DNA of 64,000 bases from the NCBI GenBank assembly GCA_023230565.1, contig JALNXD010000012.1, positions 16,373 through 80,372 of the forward strand, read 5' to 3'. This DNA comes from Syntrophales bacterium (lineage in GTDB: Bacteria; Desulfobacterota; Syntrophia; Syntrophales; UBA2210). Position numbers and translations under genes: made by a program. Under the pieces are notes generated by a model. It searched no databases and was not told the DNA's origin. It worked only from the letters and a program-made list of their open reading frames with translations. How positions within the stretch are numbered: the first letter of the stretch is position 1; each line of letters opens with the position of its first letter. Of the stretch, positions 17,763 to 25,688 are shown piece by piece.

Positions 17763-19694
17763 TCAGGCATCCAGTATTCGCACAGTCGTCTCAATGCTTC
17801 CGGTATGCCCGTCCCTGTAGTGAACTTTTCCTTTTACATCTATTTGCTTTTTTCCATTGTACATAGCCTCTATCAATTTAAGATACAGACCGTATACAAA
17901 ACGTCTCCTCACTTTTCCTGTTCTCGTCAGTTCCTCGTCATCGGCATCAAGAAGTTTGTAAAGAAGGAGAAACCTTCGGATTCTCATCGGCTCCGGCATG
18001 CGTTCATTTACATTACCGATCTCTTCGAGGATAAGCCGTTCTACTTCTGCCTGTTGCGACAAATCGGTGTAGGTGGTGTAGGGAATCATTCTATCTTCAG
18101 CCCAGTTTCCCACATTTCCCATATCTATATTGATAAAGGCCGTGATATACGGTCTGCCTTCACCGAAAATAACAGCTTCCTTGATGAAGGGGCTGAATTT
18201 AAGTCTGGTTTCGATAAAATCCGGTGAAAAAGCCCTTCCTTCCTTGTCTCTGATGATCTCTTCCTTTCTTCCGATTATCACAAGATGGCCGTCATCATCT
18301 AAATATCCTGCATCGCCGGTTTTCAGCCAACCTTCCTCAAACGCCGATTCCGTGGCATCATAATCCTTGTGATAGCCCCTGAAGATAGATGCACTCGACA
18401 CAAGGACCTCTCCGTTTTCGGATATTTTCACACGAGTACGCGGAAGCGGAATTCCCACTGTTTCCGCTTTTACTTCATCATCGGGTTGAACCTGGAAAAT
18501 ACCCCCTGCCTCGGTTAATCCGTAGCACTGTTTCAGATTCAGTCCGATCGACCGGAAAAACTTTATTACATCGGGACTGACAGGATGTCCTCCCGTATAT
18601 GCGCTTTCAAGCTGAGAGCAACCGATGCGATCGAGCAGCGGACGATAGAGGGTGAACGAAGCAATTTCTTGCAGCAATTTCAATCTGAAAGGTATTTTCT
18701 TGTTTTCGTTTCGAAGATCCAGTATCTTTCCGCCGATACTCTCAGCTTTTGAAAAGAAAAGGCGCTTCACAAATCCGGCATCATTGATTTTAACACGAAT
18801 TGAAGAAGCAAGATCTTCCCAGAACCTTGATGATGTGATAATGACATGAGGTCCAAGTTCCCGGAAATCTTCTGAAATGGTATCCGGAGTTTCGGGAAAA
18901 TTCATTGTCATTGCGCCCGCAAGTGCCACCCCGACCCCCCACATCTGATCGACAATCCAGGGTGGTGGAGAAATCGAAAGCCAATTTGAATTCATTCCTA
19001 TCGGTGCAGTCTCAATCCACTTTCTTCCAATATCAATAAAATTTGCGTGGGATAGCATGGCAAGCTTGGCGATTCCGGTTGTGCCCGAAGTCATGATCAT
19101 AACCGCGATATCGTCCGTTTTTCCTTTTTTAATCTCCTTTTCAAAGAGCCCGGGGTCATCATTCTCAAGGCGTTTGCCAAGTGCAATCAATTCCTTATAG
19201 CTGATAAGCCATGGATCTTCATATGTTCGCATCCCCGTGGGATCGATATAAATTACTTTTCTCACAAAGGGAAGCTTGTCCCTGATTTCAAGCAGTTTAT
19301 CCACTTGTTCCTGATCCTGCGCTACCACATAGGCAGCATCCGCCCGATTAAGACCATAGGCCAGCTCTGATGCAATTGCCGATGTAAAGAGATTGAGTGT
19401 GATTCCTCCCAGTGCCTGAGCCCCTAATTCGGCGAATAGCCATTCCTGATGATTATCCATTATTATTGCCAGGTTTTCCCCGCGTCTGAATCCGAGTTGA
19501 ATCAATCCCAGTCCGGTTCTTTTTACGCACGAAAAATAATCCTTCCAGTTACGAATCTCCCATTTTCCATATGCTTTTTCACGGATTGCCGTATATTCCG
19601 CGGGAAGATGCCCGGCGTGCATTCGTAATATCTGCGGAAGGGTCATTTTCTTCATTTCATCAAGAATAGTGCTGTCAATTTTACGAATCTTCAT
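17763..19694 (-). CDS. AMP-binding acyl-CoA ligase (FadD-like)
   Basis: ANL-superfamily adenylate-forming ligase joining a carboxylic acid to CoA via an acyl-AMP. The 643-aa protein is of the long-chain type. Motifs: MTSGTTGIAKLAMLSHANF (P-loop-like A3), QCYGLTEAGG (A5), TGDAGYLDDDGHLVIIGRKE (A7/A8), and LTRTGKVRRRF near the C-terminus, where the catalytic Lys is expected. It sits between livH and livG inside the importer operon, which points to CoA activation of the imported acid. Substrate chain length or aromaticity cannot be read from sequence. No clear ribosome site was seen. Confidence 0.88.
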   Translation of the reverse strand: MKIRKIDSTILDEMKKMTLPQILRMHAGHLPAEYTAIREKAYGKWEIRNWKDYFSCVKRTGLGLIQLGFRRGENLAIIMDNHQEWLFAELGAQALGGITLNLFTSAIASELAYGLNRADAAYVVAQDQEQVDKLLEIRDKLPFVRKVIYIDPTGMRTYEDPWLISYKELIALGKRLENDDPGLFEKEIKKGKTDDIAVMIMTSGTTGIAKLAMLSHANFIDIGRKWIETAPIGMNSNWLSISPPPWIVDQMWGVGVALAGAMTMNFPETPDTISEDFRELGPHVIITSSRFWEDLASSIRVKINDAGFVKRLFFSKAESIGGKILDLRNENKKIPFRLKLLQEIASFTLYRPLLDRIGCSQLESAYTGGHPVSPDVIKFFRSIGLNLKQCYGLTEAGGIFQVQPDDEVKAETVGIPLPRTRVKISENGEVLVSSASIFRGYHKDYDATESAFEEGWLKTGDAGYLDDDGHLVIIGRKEEIIRDKEGRAFSPDFIETRLKFSPFIKEAVIFGEGRPYITAFINIDMGNVGNWAEDRMIPYTTYTDLSQQAEVERLILEEIGNVNERMPEPMRIRRFLLLYKLLDADDEELTRTGKVRRRFVYGLYLKLIEAMYNGKKQIDVKGKVHYRDGHTGSIETTVRILDA

Positions 19695-19720
19695 TTACAG
19701 GACCAGTGCGCTTTCTTCGG

Positions 19721-20548
19721 TTAAATTTCCGTTTTGTCTCCCAGATAGGCCATGATTACGTCTTCGTTGTTTTGAATTTCTTCAGGAAGCCCTTCCGCAA
19801 GTTTTTCCCCGAAATTCAGTGCTACCACTCTTTTTGAAATCGTCATAACCACCGACATATCGTGTTCCACCAAAATCATGGTTTGCTTCCACGTTCTGTT
19901 GAGTTCCAGGAGAAACCGAACCATATCCTCCTTTTCTTCCAGATTCATTCCCGCAAAGGGTTCATCAAGCACAAGCAATTTTGGTTCCAAAGCTATTGCT
20001 CTTCCAAGTTCCACCCTCTTGCGCAACCCATATGGAAGCGATCCCACCAGTTTCTTTCGGATTGACTGCATTTCGAGAAAATCGATGATCTCTTCTACAA
20101 TTTTCCGGTGCCTCGTTTCCTCGCGCCTGACTGAAGGAAGAAAAAAACATGCGCTGCCGAAATCGTATCCCGAATGAATATGGCGAGCCAGAAGCATATT
20201 CGACAACACCGTCATGCCCGGAAACAGTTCTATATTCTGGAAGCTTCTGCCGATTCCCTTCTTGACCAACTCATGAGTAGGAAGCCCGGTTATATCTTCT
20301 CCGTTGAAATTAATAATCCCCTGCTGAGGCCGGTAATAGCCGGTGAGACAATTGAGCAAGCTTGTCTTACCGGCTCCATTCGGTCCTATCACGGCCAGCA
20401 ATTCACCTGTCTTCACGTACATGCTGATATTCGAAAGCGCCATGAGTCCGCCGAAACTCAAGGATACATTATCGACCGAAAGTTCTGCCCTGTTTCTGCT
20501 TTCGTCTTTCGGCTCATAGATGCCGAGCTGGCCGCGTAATGCCTTCAT
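19721..20548 (-). CDS. livG: Liv-type ABC transporter ATPase LivG
   Basis: First ATPase of the importer, 275 aa. Walker A GPNGAGKTSLLN, an unusual signature LPYGLRKRVELGRA (the LSGGQ-like C-loop typically reads LPYGQQR in LivG), Walker B LLVLDEPFAGMN, and VEHDMSVVM for the switch His. About 20 N-terminal residues precede the core. It starts 3 nt after livK ends. LivG and LivF flank the permeases and ligase in the same transcript. Confidence 0.93.
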   Translation of the reverse strand: MKALRGQLGIYEPKDESRNRAELSVDNVSLSFGGLMALSNISMYVKTGELLAVIGPNGAGKTSLLNCLTGYYRPQQGIINFNGEDITGLPTHELVKKGIGRSFQNIELFPGMTVLSNMLLARHIHSGYDFGSACFFLPSVRREETRHRKIVEEIIDFLEMQSIRKKLVGSLPYGLRKRVELGRAIALEPKLLVLDEPFAGMNLEEKEDMVRFLLELNRTWKQTMILVEHDMSVVMTISKRVVALNFGEKLAEGLPEEIQNNEDVIMAYLGDKTEI

Positions 20549-20551
20549 GAT

Positions 20552-21754
20552 TTATCTGCCGATTATTTTGACGGGATCTTTACCCGGAACGAAGAAATTC
20601 GTAAGCGGCACAAACGTACCGTCTTCCTTGACCTGAACAATTCTTGCCTTGAATGAGCCCTCGTGATTGCTGGAAGAGTAGCTGACATCGGGCAGCAGGC
20701 CGCCGAAACTTTCATTTTTGAAATTCTCCATCGCTTTATTGATTGTTTCACGCGTAATCTTTCCCGATTGCTGCTTCGCATTGCGCAAAGCTCTTTCCAT
20801 AATCATTCCTACTGCGACACCTTCCCAATACGATGCATCAAAGGAATCCACCGTTTTATATTTCTTCCATAGTTCTTTCATTAATTTCATCCCTTCCGAA
20901 TTGTCTCCCGGAAGACCTCCAGGGAATTGAATCCGCAATCTGTCTTTAATGAGACCTTCTCCCATTTTGAAAAAGTCCGGATCCGTAGAAGTCCAGGTTC
21001 CGAAAAACATCGGATCGTATCCTATGCGTTCGGCGCTTTTGAACGCGGTCACAATAGCTGCGGGGAGCATCTGCATAAATACATATTCGGCCCCGCTTTT
21101 CTGAAGACGAAGCAGTTCAGTTGTCAAATCGACAGTTTTCGGTGGAAATTCCTCTATACTCACTATTTCGATTCCCGCTTTTTCTGCAAACTCCTGGCTT
21201 GGTTTATGTATTGATCTTCCATAGGCATTGTTGTAAGTCAGAAGCCCTACCTTCGGTGTGCCGGATTTGGTATGCATTGTTTTGATATAATCGAGTATTG
21301 CATAACAATCGAGACGATAGCTGCCGAACGGAAGATACATATACTCGATCGGCTCTTCCAGTATTTCCCAGCTGGTAGAGTAATTGATCGTAGGAATTTT
21401 ATATCTCTGCACAAGAGGCTTGGCTGCCAACCCTTCACCGGCACCCCAGGTTGCAATCATGTGAACCCGATCCCTTACGGCGAATTTTCTTACGGCTGCC
21501 ACGGCTTCCTGAACCTTGTACATTGTATCCACAAGGATCATATCGATTTTCTGACCTTCAATCCCGCCTTTGGTTTCGTTGACATATGTAAAATAATCCT
21601 GCTGGCCTTTGGCATGAAACTGTCCCCATGTGGAAGCCGGCCCTGTCAAATTAATAGCGGCACCAATTCTAACGGATTCCGCCGCACAGGTTCCCGCTGC
21701 ATGACCTATCATCATTATCATTGCTACACAAATTACAAGTAAGCTCTTTTTCAT
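20552..21754 (-). CDS. livK: Liv-type ABC periplasmic substrate-binding protein
   Basis: Periplasmic binding protein of the type I (Leu/Ile/Val-binding) fold delivering substrate to LivHM. The chosen ATG at 21754 has AAAAGGAGG close upstream and begins a clear signal peptide (MKKSLLVICVAMIMMIGHAAG, cleavage probably after CAA). The mature part starts ESVRIGAAINLTGPAS, the expected first strand. The 400-aa length is typical. The frame is open 33 codons further upstream, but that part runs through both leader terminators and is not a plausible N-terminus. It is the first gene of the liv-ligase operon. Confidence 0.93.
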   Translation of the reverse strand: MKKSLLVICVAMIMMIGHAAGTCAAESVRIGAAINLTGPASTWGQFHAKGQQDYFTYVNETKGGIEGQKIDMILVDTMYKVQEAVAAVRKFAVRDRVHMIATWGAGEGLAAKPLVQRYKIPTINYSTSWEILEEPIEYMYLPFGSYRLDCYAILDYIKTMHTKSGTPKVGLLTYNNAYGRSIHKPSQEFAEKAGIEIVSIEEFPPKTVDLTTELLRLQKSGAEYVFMQMLPAAIVTAFKSAERIGYDPMFFGTWTSTDPDFFKMGEGLIKDRLRIQFPGGLPGDNSEGMKLMKELWKKYKTVDSFDASYWEGVAVGMIMERALRNAKQQSGKITRETINKAMENFKNESFGGLLPDVSYSSSNHEGSFKARIVQVKEDGTFVPLTNFFVPGKDPVKIIGR

Positions 21755-21781
21755 CAACAATCCTCCTTTTTGGCTTTTAAT

Positions 21782-21809
21782 AAAAAAAAAGGCCGTGCTT
21801 TCCACGACC
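21782..21809 (-). terminator. second leader terminator upstream of livK
   Basis: On the minus strand GGTCGTG, loop GAAAG, CACGGCC (one G-U pair), followed by nine T. It lies 28 nt before the livK start codon, inside the leader. Confidence 0.75.
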
Positions 21810-21812
21810 CAT

Positions 21813-21849
21813 AAAAAAAGCCGCGGGAGACTCTGTGTCTGCCCGCGGC
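21813..21849 (-). terminator. first leader terminator upstream of livK
   Basis: On the minus strand GCCGCGGG, bulged C, AGAC, loop ACAGA, GTCT, CCCGCGGC: twelve base pairs, then seven T. It is a very stable intrinsic terminator in front of its own operon, so read-through must be conditional or partial. Confidence 0.85.
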
Positions 21850-21985
21850 TCATAAAAGCATTTCTCTACAAGCCCGATCGGCAGACCTCCCAGGTAAAGC
21901 TAAAAAAGCTAAAAAAAAGAGAAAAAATTATATGTATCTTCTCACACATATCTGCCGTCCATCGAACTTTCTCTATTATCGGGTT

Positions 21986-22014
21986 CTAATAACGGCTGCC
22001 TTACAAAATGTCAA
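21986..22014 (-). promoter_or_regulatory. sigma-70 promoter of the liv operon
   Basis: Minus strand TTGACA (22014-22009), 17-bp spacer, TATTAG (21991-21986). Perfect -35 and 4/6 -10. It places the transcription start about 225 nt before livK. Confidence 0.6.
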
Positions 22015-22153
22015 GTAATTTTTATCGGTTTTTTTTGAACCCACAGTATCTTTCGCGATCCCTGCAACGTGCTTCCCGTTATATTGCCGGCCTGCACTGC
22101 ACGAGATGCTTTTTACGATGCCCTTCCATACATGAGCGGATTATTCGCGATCA

Positions 22154-23002
22154 CTATTTCATATGTTCAAAAAACTTGATATCAGGCGTAAAAATCACTT
22201 TTGTTTTACCGTTTAACGCCTTCTTGTACGCCTCAAGACTTCTGATGAACTCATAAAATTCCGCATCTTTTTCATATGCCTGGGCATATATTCGAATTGC
22301 CTCCGAATCCCCCTCCCCCTTCAGCTGTTCCGATTCTTTATTCGCCTTTGCAAGAATAATAGTTCTTTCCATATCCGCTTTTGCCGTTATTTTTTTCGAT
22401 TCCTCTTCGCCCTCCGAGCGATACTGTCTTGCCTGGCGCTCCCTTTCCGCTCTCATGCGGTCGAACACATGTTTTTCATTTTGTTCCGGCAGATCGGCCC
22501 GTTTGATTCGCACATCAACGACCTTGATGCCATACGCCTTCGCTCTTACTGCAGAAGCCTCGGTTACCTTGGCCATAATATCATTACGTGTGGTCGAAAC
22601 AATATCGGAAAGATCATGCTGCCCAAGTTCCACTCTCAATTGCGCATATACGATATCATCAAGGCGGGCTTGAGCACCTGCCTCGGTTCTCACTGTCTTA
22701 TAAAATTTAAGGGGGTCTTCGATTCTCCACTTGGTGTAGTTGTCTACAAGCAGATTTTTTTTATCTCTGGTAAGTATCTCCGTAGGTGTCGCATCATAGA
22801 GGACTATCCTGTTTTCAAAATACTGCACTTGCTGAATAAAAGGTACTTTAAAATGAAGTCCCGCCTTCGAGACGCCTCCAACTGGTTTTCCGAGCTGAAT
22901 CACAATTGCCTGCTGGGTCTGTTCCACTGTAAACAGGCACAGGGATATTCCCAATATAAGTATTAACGCTGCTATAAGAAAAATAGATTTCTTCTTATTC
23001 AT
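22154..23002 (-). CDS. hflC: HflC, membrane protease modulator
   Basis: SPFH/Band 7 protein that with HflK forms a large periplasm-facing cage around the FtsH protease. The 282-aa protein has one N-terminal membrane anchor (SIFLIAALILILGISLCLF), the FTVEQTQQAIVIQLGKP entry strand of the SPFH domain, then a long charged helix (ARQYRSEGEEESKKITAKAD region). The ATG at 23002 has GGAGG 5 nt upstream; a GTG one codon earlier is possible. It follows hflK by 9 nt. Confidence 0.95.
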   Translation of the reverse strand: MNKKKSIFLIAALILILGISLCLFTVEQTQQAIVIQLGKPVGGVSKAGLHFKVPFIQQVQYFENRIVLYDATPTEILTRDKKNLLVDNYTKWRIEDPLKFYKTVRTEAGAQARLDDIVYAQLRVELGQHDLSDIVSTTRNDIMAKVTEASAVRAKAYGIKVVDVRIKRADLPEQNEKHVFDRMRAERERQARQYRSEGEEESKKITAKADMERTIILAKANKESEQLKGEGDSEAIRIYAQAYEKDAEFYEFIRSLEAYKKALNGKTKVIFTPDIKFFEHMK

Positions 23003-23011
23003 CACATCCTC

Positions 23012-24061
23012 CTATTCTTCCCTGAGCGGTTTCAGACTGTGGGCGTCCAGTGATAAATGCGGCAGCATATTTCCTCCTACTTTATCCTCTATGATAACTT
23101 TCTCCATATCGGGCAGGATTTCTTCCATCATTTCCAAATAAAGCCGCTTTCTTGTCACATCGCGTGCGCTCTTGTACTGGGAAAGTATTTTTTCAAATCT
23201 GCTTGCATCACCTTGCGCTGTAATGATTTTTGATTCTTTATAGGCGATTGCATCATTTACTATCTGTGCCGCTTTCCCTTTCGATTTCGGCAAAATTTCA
23301 TTTCTGTACCCGTGAGCCTCATTTATCATTTTAGCCTTATCTTCTTTGGCACTTGCCACATCTTTAAAGGCTGCCATTACCTGCTGCGGAGGATGCACAT
23401 CCTGAAGCTGTACGGCCAATACCTGAACTCCCGCATCATAACTGTCAAGGATATCCTGAAGTATCTTTTTTGTATCCTGCTGGATCTGGAATTTTCCCGT
23501 GGTCAAAATATCATCGATATTGTTATCTCCCACCACCTGCCGCATGGAAGCTTCGGCCGCATCCTTAACAGTTTTTTCCTGATGTTTTACATTGAAGAGA
23601 TACTGTATCGGATCACTTATCCTATATTGCACAATAAAAGTAAGATTGACGATATTTTCCGCTCTCGTCAGCATGAGGCTTTCTCCCAATACTGCACGAT
23701 TCGGGCTGTTTTGGCGATCTCCTATGCTTCTGAATCCGATTTCGATGCGCCGGACTTGTGTAACAGCAGGTTTCAGCACAGTCTCAATTGGAACAGGCAA
23801 ATGATAATGTGGCCCCGGCATTGTGGTTCTCACAGCTTTACCAAATCTCTTGACCACTCCAATTTGTTCCGGTTTTACGACATATATTCCGGACAAAAGC
23901 CATACGAGCACCGCTACGATTACAATGACGGGGAAAATACCGTACTTGCCACCGAAAGAGAATTTAAAAGGAATGGATTTTTTTATTTTTTCAATTGTTT
24001 CTTGCAAATCGGGCGCTTGCTTACTTCCCCAGGGATCTCCGCCTTGATCCTGCCACCCCAT
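23012..24061 (-). CDS. hflK: HflK, membrane protease modulator
   Basis: Partner of HflC, 349 aa. It has the Gly-rich, acidic N-terminus typical of HflK (GGDPWGSKQAPDLQ), a membrane segment (GIFPVIVIVAVLVWLLSGIYVV), then the SPFH domain beginning VKPEQIGVVKRFGKA and the helical region AYKESKIITAQGDASRFEK. GGAGG lies 7 nt before the ATG. First gene of the hflKC operon, divergent from the phosphohexomutase. Confidence 0.95.
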   Translation of the reverse strand: MGWQDQGGDPWGSKQAPDLQETIEKIKKSIPFKFSFGGKYGIFPVIVIVAVLVWLLSGIYVVKPEQIGVVKRFGKAVRTTMPGPHYHLPVPIETVLKPAVTQVRRIEIGFRSIGDRQNSPNRAVLGESLMLTRAENIVNLTFIVQYRISDPIQYLFNVKHQEKTVKDAAEASMRQVVGDNNIDDILTTGKFQIQQDTKKILQDILDSYDAGVQVLAVQLQDVHPPQQVMAAFKDVASAKEDKAKMINEAHGYRNEILPKSKGKAAQIVNDAIAYKESKIITAQGDASRFEKILSQYKSARDVTRKRLYLEMMEEILPDMEKVIIEDKVGGNMLPHLSLDAHSLKPLREE

Positions 24062-24122
24062 ACATGAACCTCCAATTTTCTTTTATTTTAAATTCTTGCA
24101 TTTTCCTTCAGAAAGTCCGGGC

Positions 24123-24151
24123 ATGCTATCATGCGTCAGCTGGCGTGTCAA
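24123..24151 (-). promoter_or_regulatory. sigma-70 promoter of hflKC
   Basis: Minus strand TTGACA (24151-24146), 17-bp spacer, TAGCAT (24128-24123), about 60 bp before the hflK ATG. Confidence 0.6.
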
Positions 24152-24176
24152 CATGCTAAACGCATTAAACGTATCG

Positions 24177-24205
24177 TTGAGTATACACGCATCGTATGAT
24201 AGTAT
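24177..24205 (+). promoter_or_regulatory. candidate promoter of phosphohexomutase gene
   Basis: TTGAGT (24177-24182), 17-bp spacer, TAGTAT (24200-24205); each hexamer matches four of six consensus positions. It is back to back with the hflKC promoter. Confidence 0.4.
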
Positions 24206-24240
24206 ATGTCTGTTTTTACAGGGAGGGATAAAAGGAGCAA

Positions 24241-25599
24241 ATGATGAATCCTGATGTGTTTCGAGAATATGATATCAGAGGTGTGGTGGAAAAAGATCTT
24301 GATAATGAATTCGTCCGGGACTTAGGCAGAGCCATAGGGACATACGCCCGTGAGCGCTCTCTTCATACCTTTACTCTGGGCAGAGACTGCCGTCTTTCAT
24401 CGCAAGAATACAGCGAGGCTATTGCCGAAGGCCTTTCATCCACTGGAATAAATGTAGCCGACATAGGACTCTGCGCAACCCCTATGCTCTATTTTTCTAT
24501 CCGCCATCTTGCTGCGGATGGAGGAATAATGGTAACAGGCAGTCATAATCCCCCTGATTTCAATGGCTTCAAAATCTGTATCGGCACCGACACGATTTTT
24601 GGAGACGAGATTCAAAAGCTTCGAACAATTATGGAAAAGGGGAACTATATTTCAGGTAAAGGGAAGATTTTCTCCAGATCCGTTATTGATGCATATAATA
24701 CGTATATATATAAGAATGTATCCGTTAGAAAATCCTTTAAAGTTGCCGTTGACGGCGGAAACGGTGTAGGCGGTTTTTTTGCTCTCCCGATACTCTCGCT
24801 TTTCGGCTGCTCTTTATACCCCCTTTACTGCGACATGGATGGTTTATTTCCTCATCATTTTCCCGATCCCACCATTGAAGAAAATCTGGCTGATCTCATT
24901 TGTCTGGTAAAGAAGAATAGTTGCGATCTGGGCATAGCCTTCGATGGTGATGCAGACCGTCTCGGCGTTATTACGAAAAAAGGAAAAATAATATGGGGAG
25001 ACGAGCTTTTGCTGTTATTCTCACGTTTTATTCTCAAAGAAAGGCCCGGCGCCACAATAATCGGTGAAGTCAAATGTTCACGCAAACTGTATAAGGATAT
25101 TGAAAAAAATGGCGGACGTCCCATAATGTGGAAGGCGGGTCATTCACTGATAAAAGAAAAGATGAAGGAAGAAAACGCAGTTCTTGCCGGGGAAATGAGC
25201 GGTCATTTTTTCTTTGCCGACAGATATTTCGGCTATGATGACGGCATTTATGCCGCTGCACGGCTTCTCGAAATATTATCCCGGTCGGATATGAATCTCG
25301 ATGAAATCCTCTCGGATGTTCCTGAAACTTACAGCACTCCGGAAATAAGAATCGATTGCGATGACAGCATCAAATTTACGGTAATTGAAAAAATAAAAAA
25401 ATATTTCAGTACTCGCTATCACATAAATTCCATTGATGGCGCAAGGCTCGAGTTTGATGACGGCTGGGGTCTTGTCAGAGCATCAAATACGCAGCCCGTC
25501 CTTGTCCTCCGTTTCGAATCTGAAAGTGAGGCGGGCCTCGGCCGCATACGGGGGGAAATAGAAGGAGCTGTCTTTGAGTTGATTGAATGCGCAGTTTAG
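24241..25599 (+). CDS. phosphomannomutase/phosphoglucomutase
   Basis: Alpha-D-phosphohexomutase interconverting hexose 6- and 1-phosphates for sugar-nucleotide and glycan synthesis. The 452-aa protein has all four family landmarks: FREYDIRG at the N-terminus, the phosphoserine loop TGSHNPPDFNGFKI (near 100), the metal loop FDGDADRLGV (near 235), and the C-terminal phosphate loop RASNTQPVLVLRFES (near 420). It resembles AlgC-type dual PMM/PGM enzymes, but specificity is not readable. AAAGGAG precedes tandem ATG codons at 24241 and 24244. A glycosyltransferase follows. Confidence 0.93.
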   Translation: MMNPDVFREYDIRGVVEKDLDNEFVRDLGRAIGTYARERSLHTFTLGRDCRLSSQEYSEAIAEGLSSTGINVADIGLCATPMLYFSIRHLAADGGIMVTGSHNPPDFNGFKICIGTDTIFGDEIQKLRTIMEKGNYISGKGKIFSRSVIDAYNTYIYKNVSVRKSFKVAVDGGNGVGGFFALPILSLFGCSLYPLYCDMDGLFPHHFPDPTIEENLADLICLVKKNSCDLGIAFDGDADRLGVITKKGKIIWGDELLLLFSRFILKERPGATIIGEVKCSRKLYKDIEKNGGRPIMWKAGHSLIKEKMKEENAVLAGEMSGHFFFADRYFGYDDGIYAAARLLEILSRSDMNLDEILSDVPETYSTPEIRIDCDDSIKFTVIEKIKKYFSTRYHINSIDGARLEFDDGWGLVRASNTQPVLVLRFESESEAGLGRIRGEIEGAVFELIECAV

Positions 25600-25688
25600 C
25601 TTTCAAAAAACGTTGCGCCATAATTTTTATCATGTAATCCGATCCGTTGCACACACGCAGGCGATCCGTCCGAAAAGGGGGAACTCTT

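Larger units (their letters stand above)
21755..21979 (-). promoter_or_regulatory. structured 5' leader of liv operon, candidate attenuator
   Basis: From the predicted start near 21979 to the livK ATG is about 225 nt of RNA without a large gene. It can fold ATATGT/ACATAT early, then two terminators in series near the 3' end. GTCTGCC (21886-21880) is complementary to GGCAGAC (21843-21837), which forms part of the first terminator's left arm, so an antiterminator is possible. I do not recognise a known riboswitch class. Ligand or sensing mode is unknown. Confidence 0.55.

Noticed and set aside
21755..21853. 33-codon N-terminal extension of the livK frame
   Set aside because: It is translated straight through both terminators and lacks a ribosome site, while ATG 21754 has AAAAGGAGG and a perfect signal peptide.
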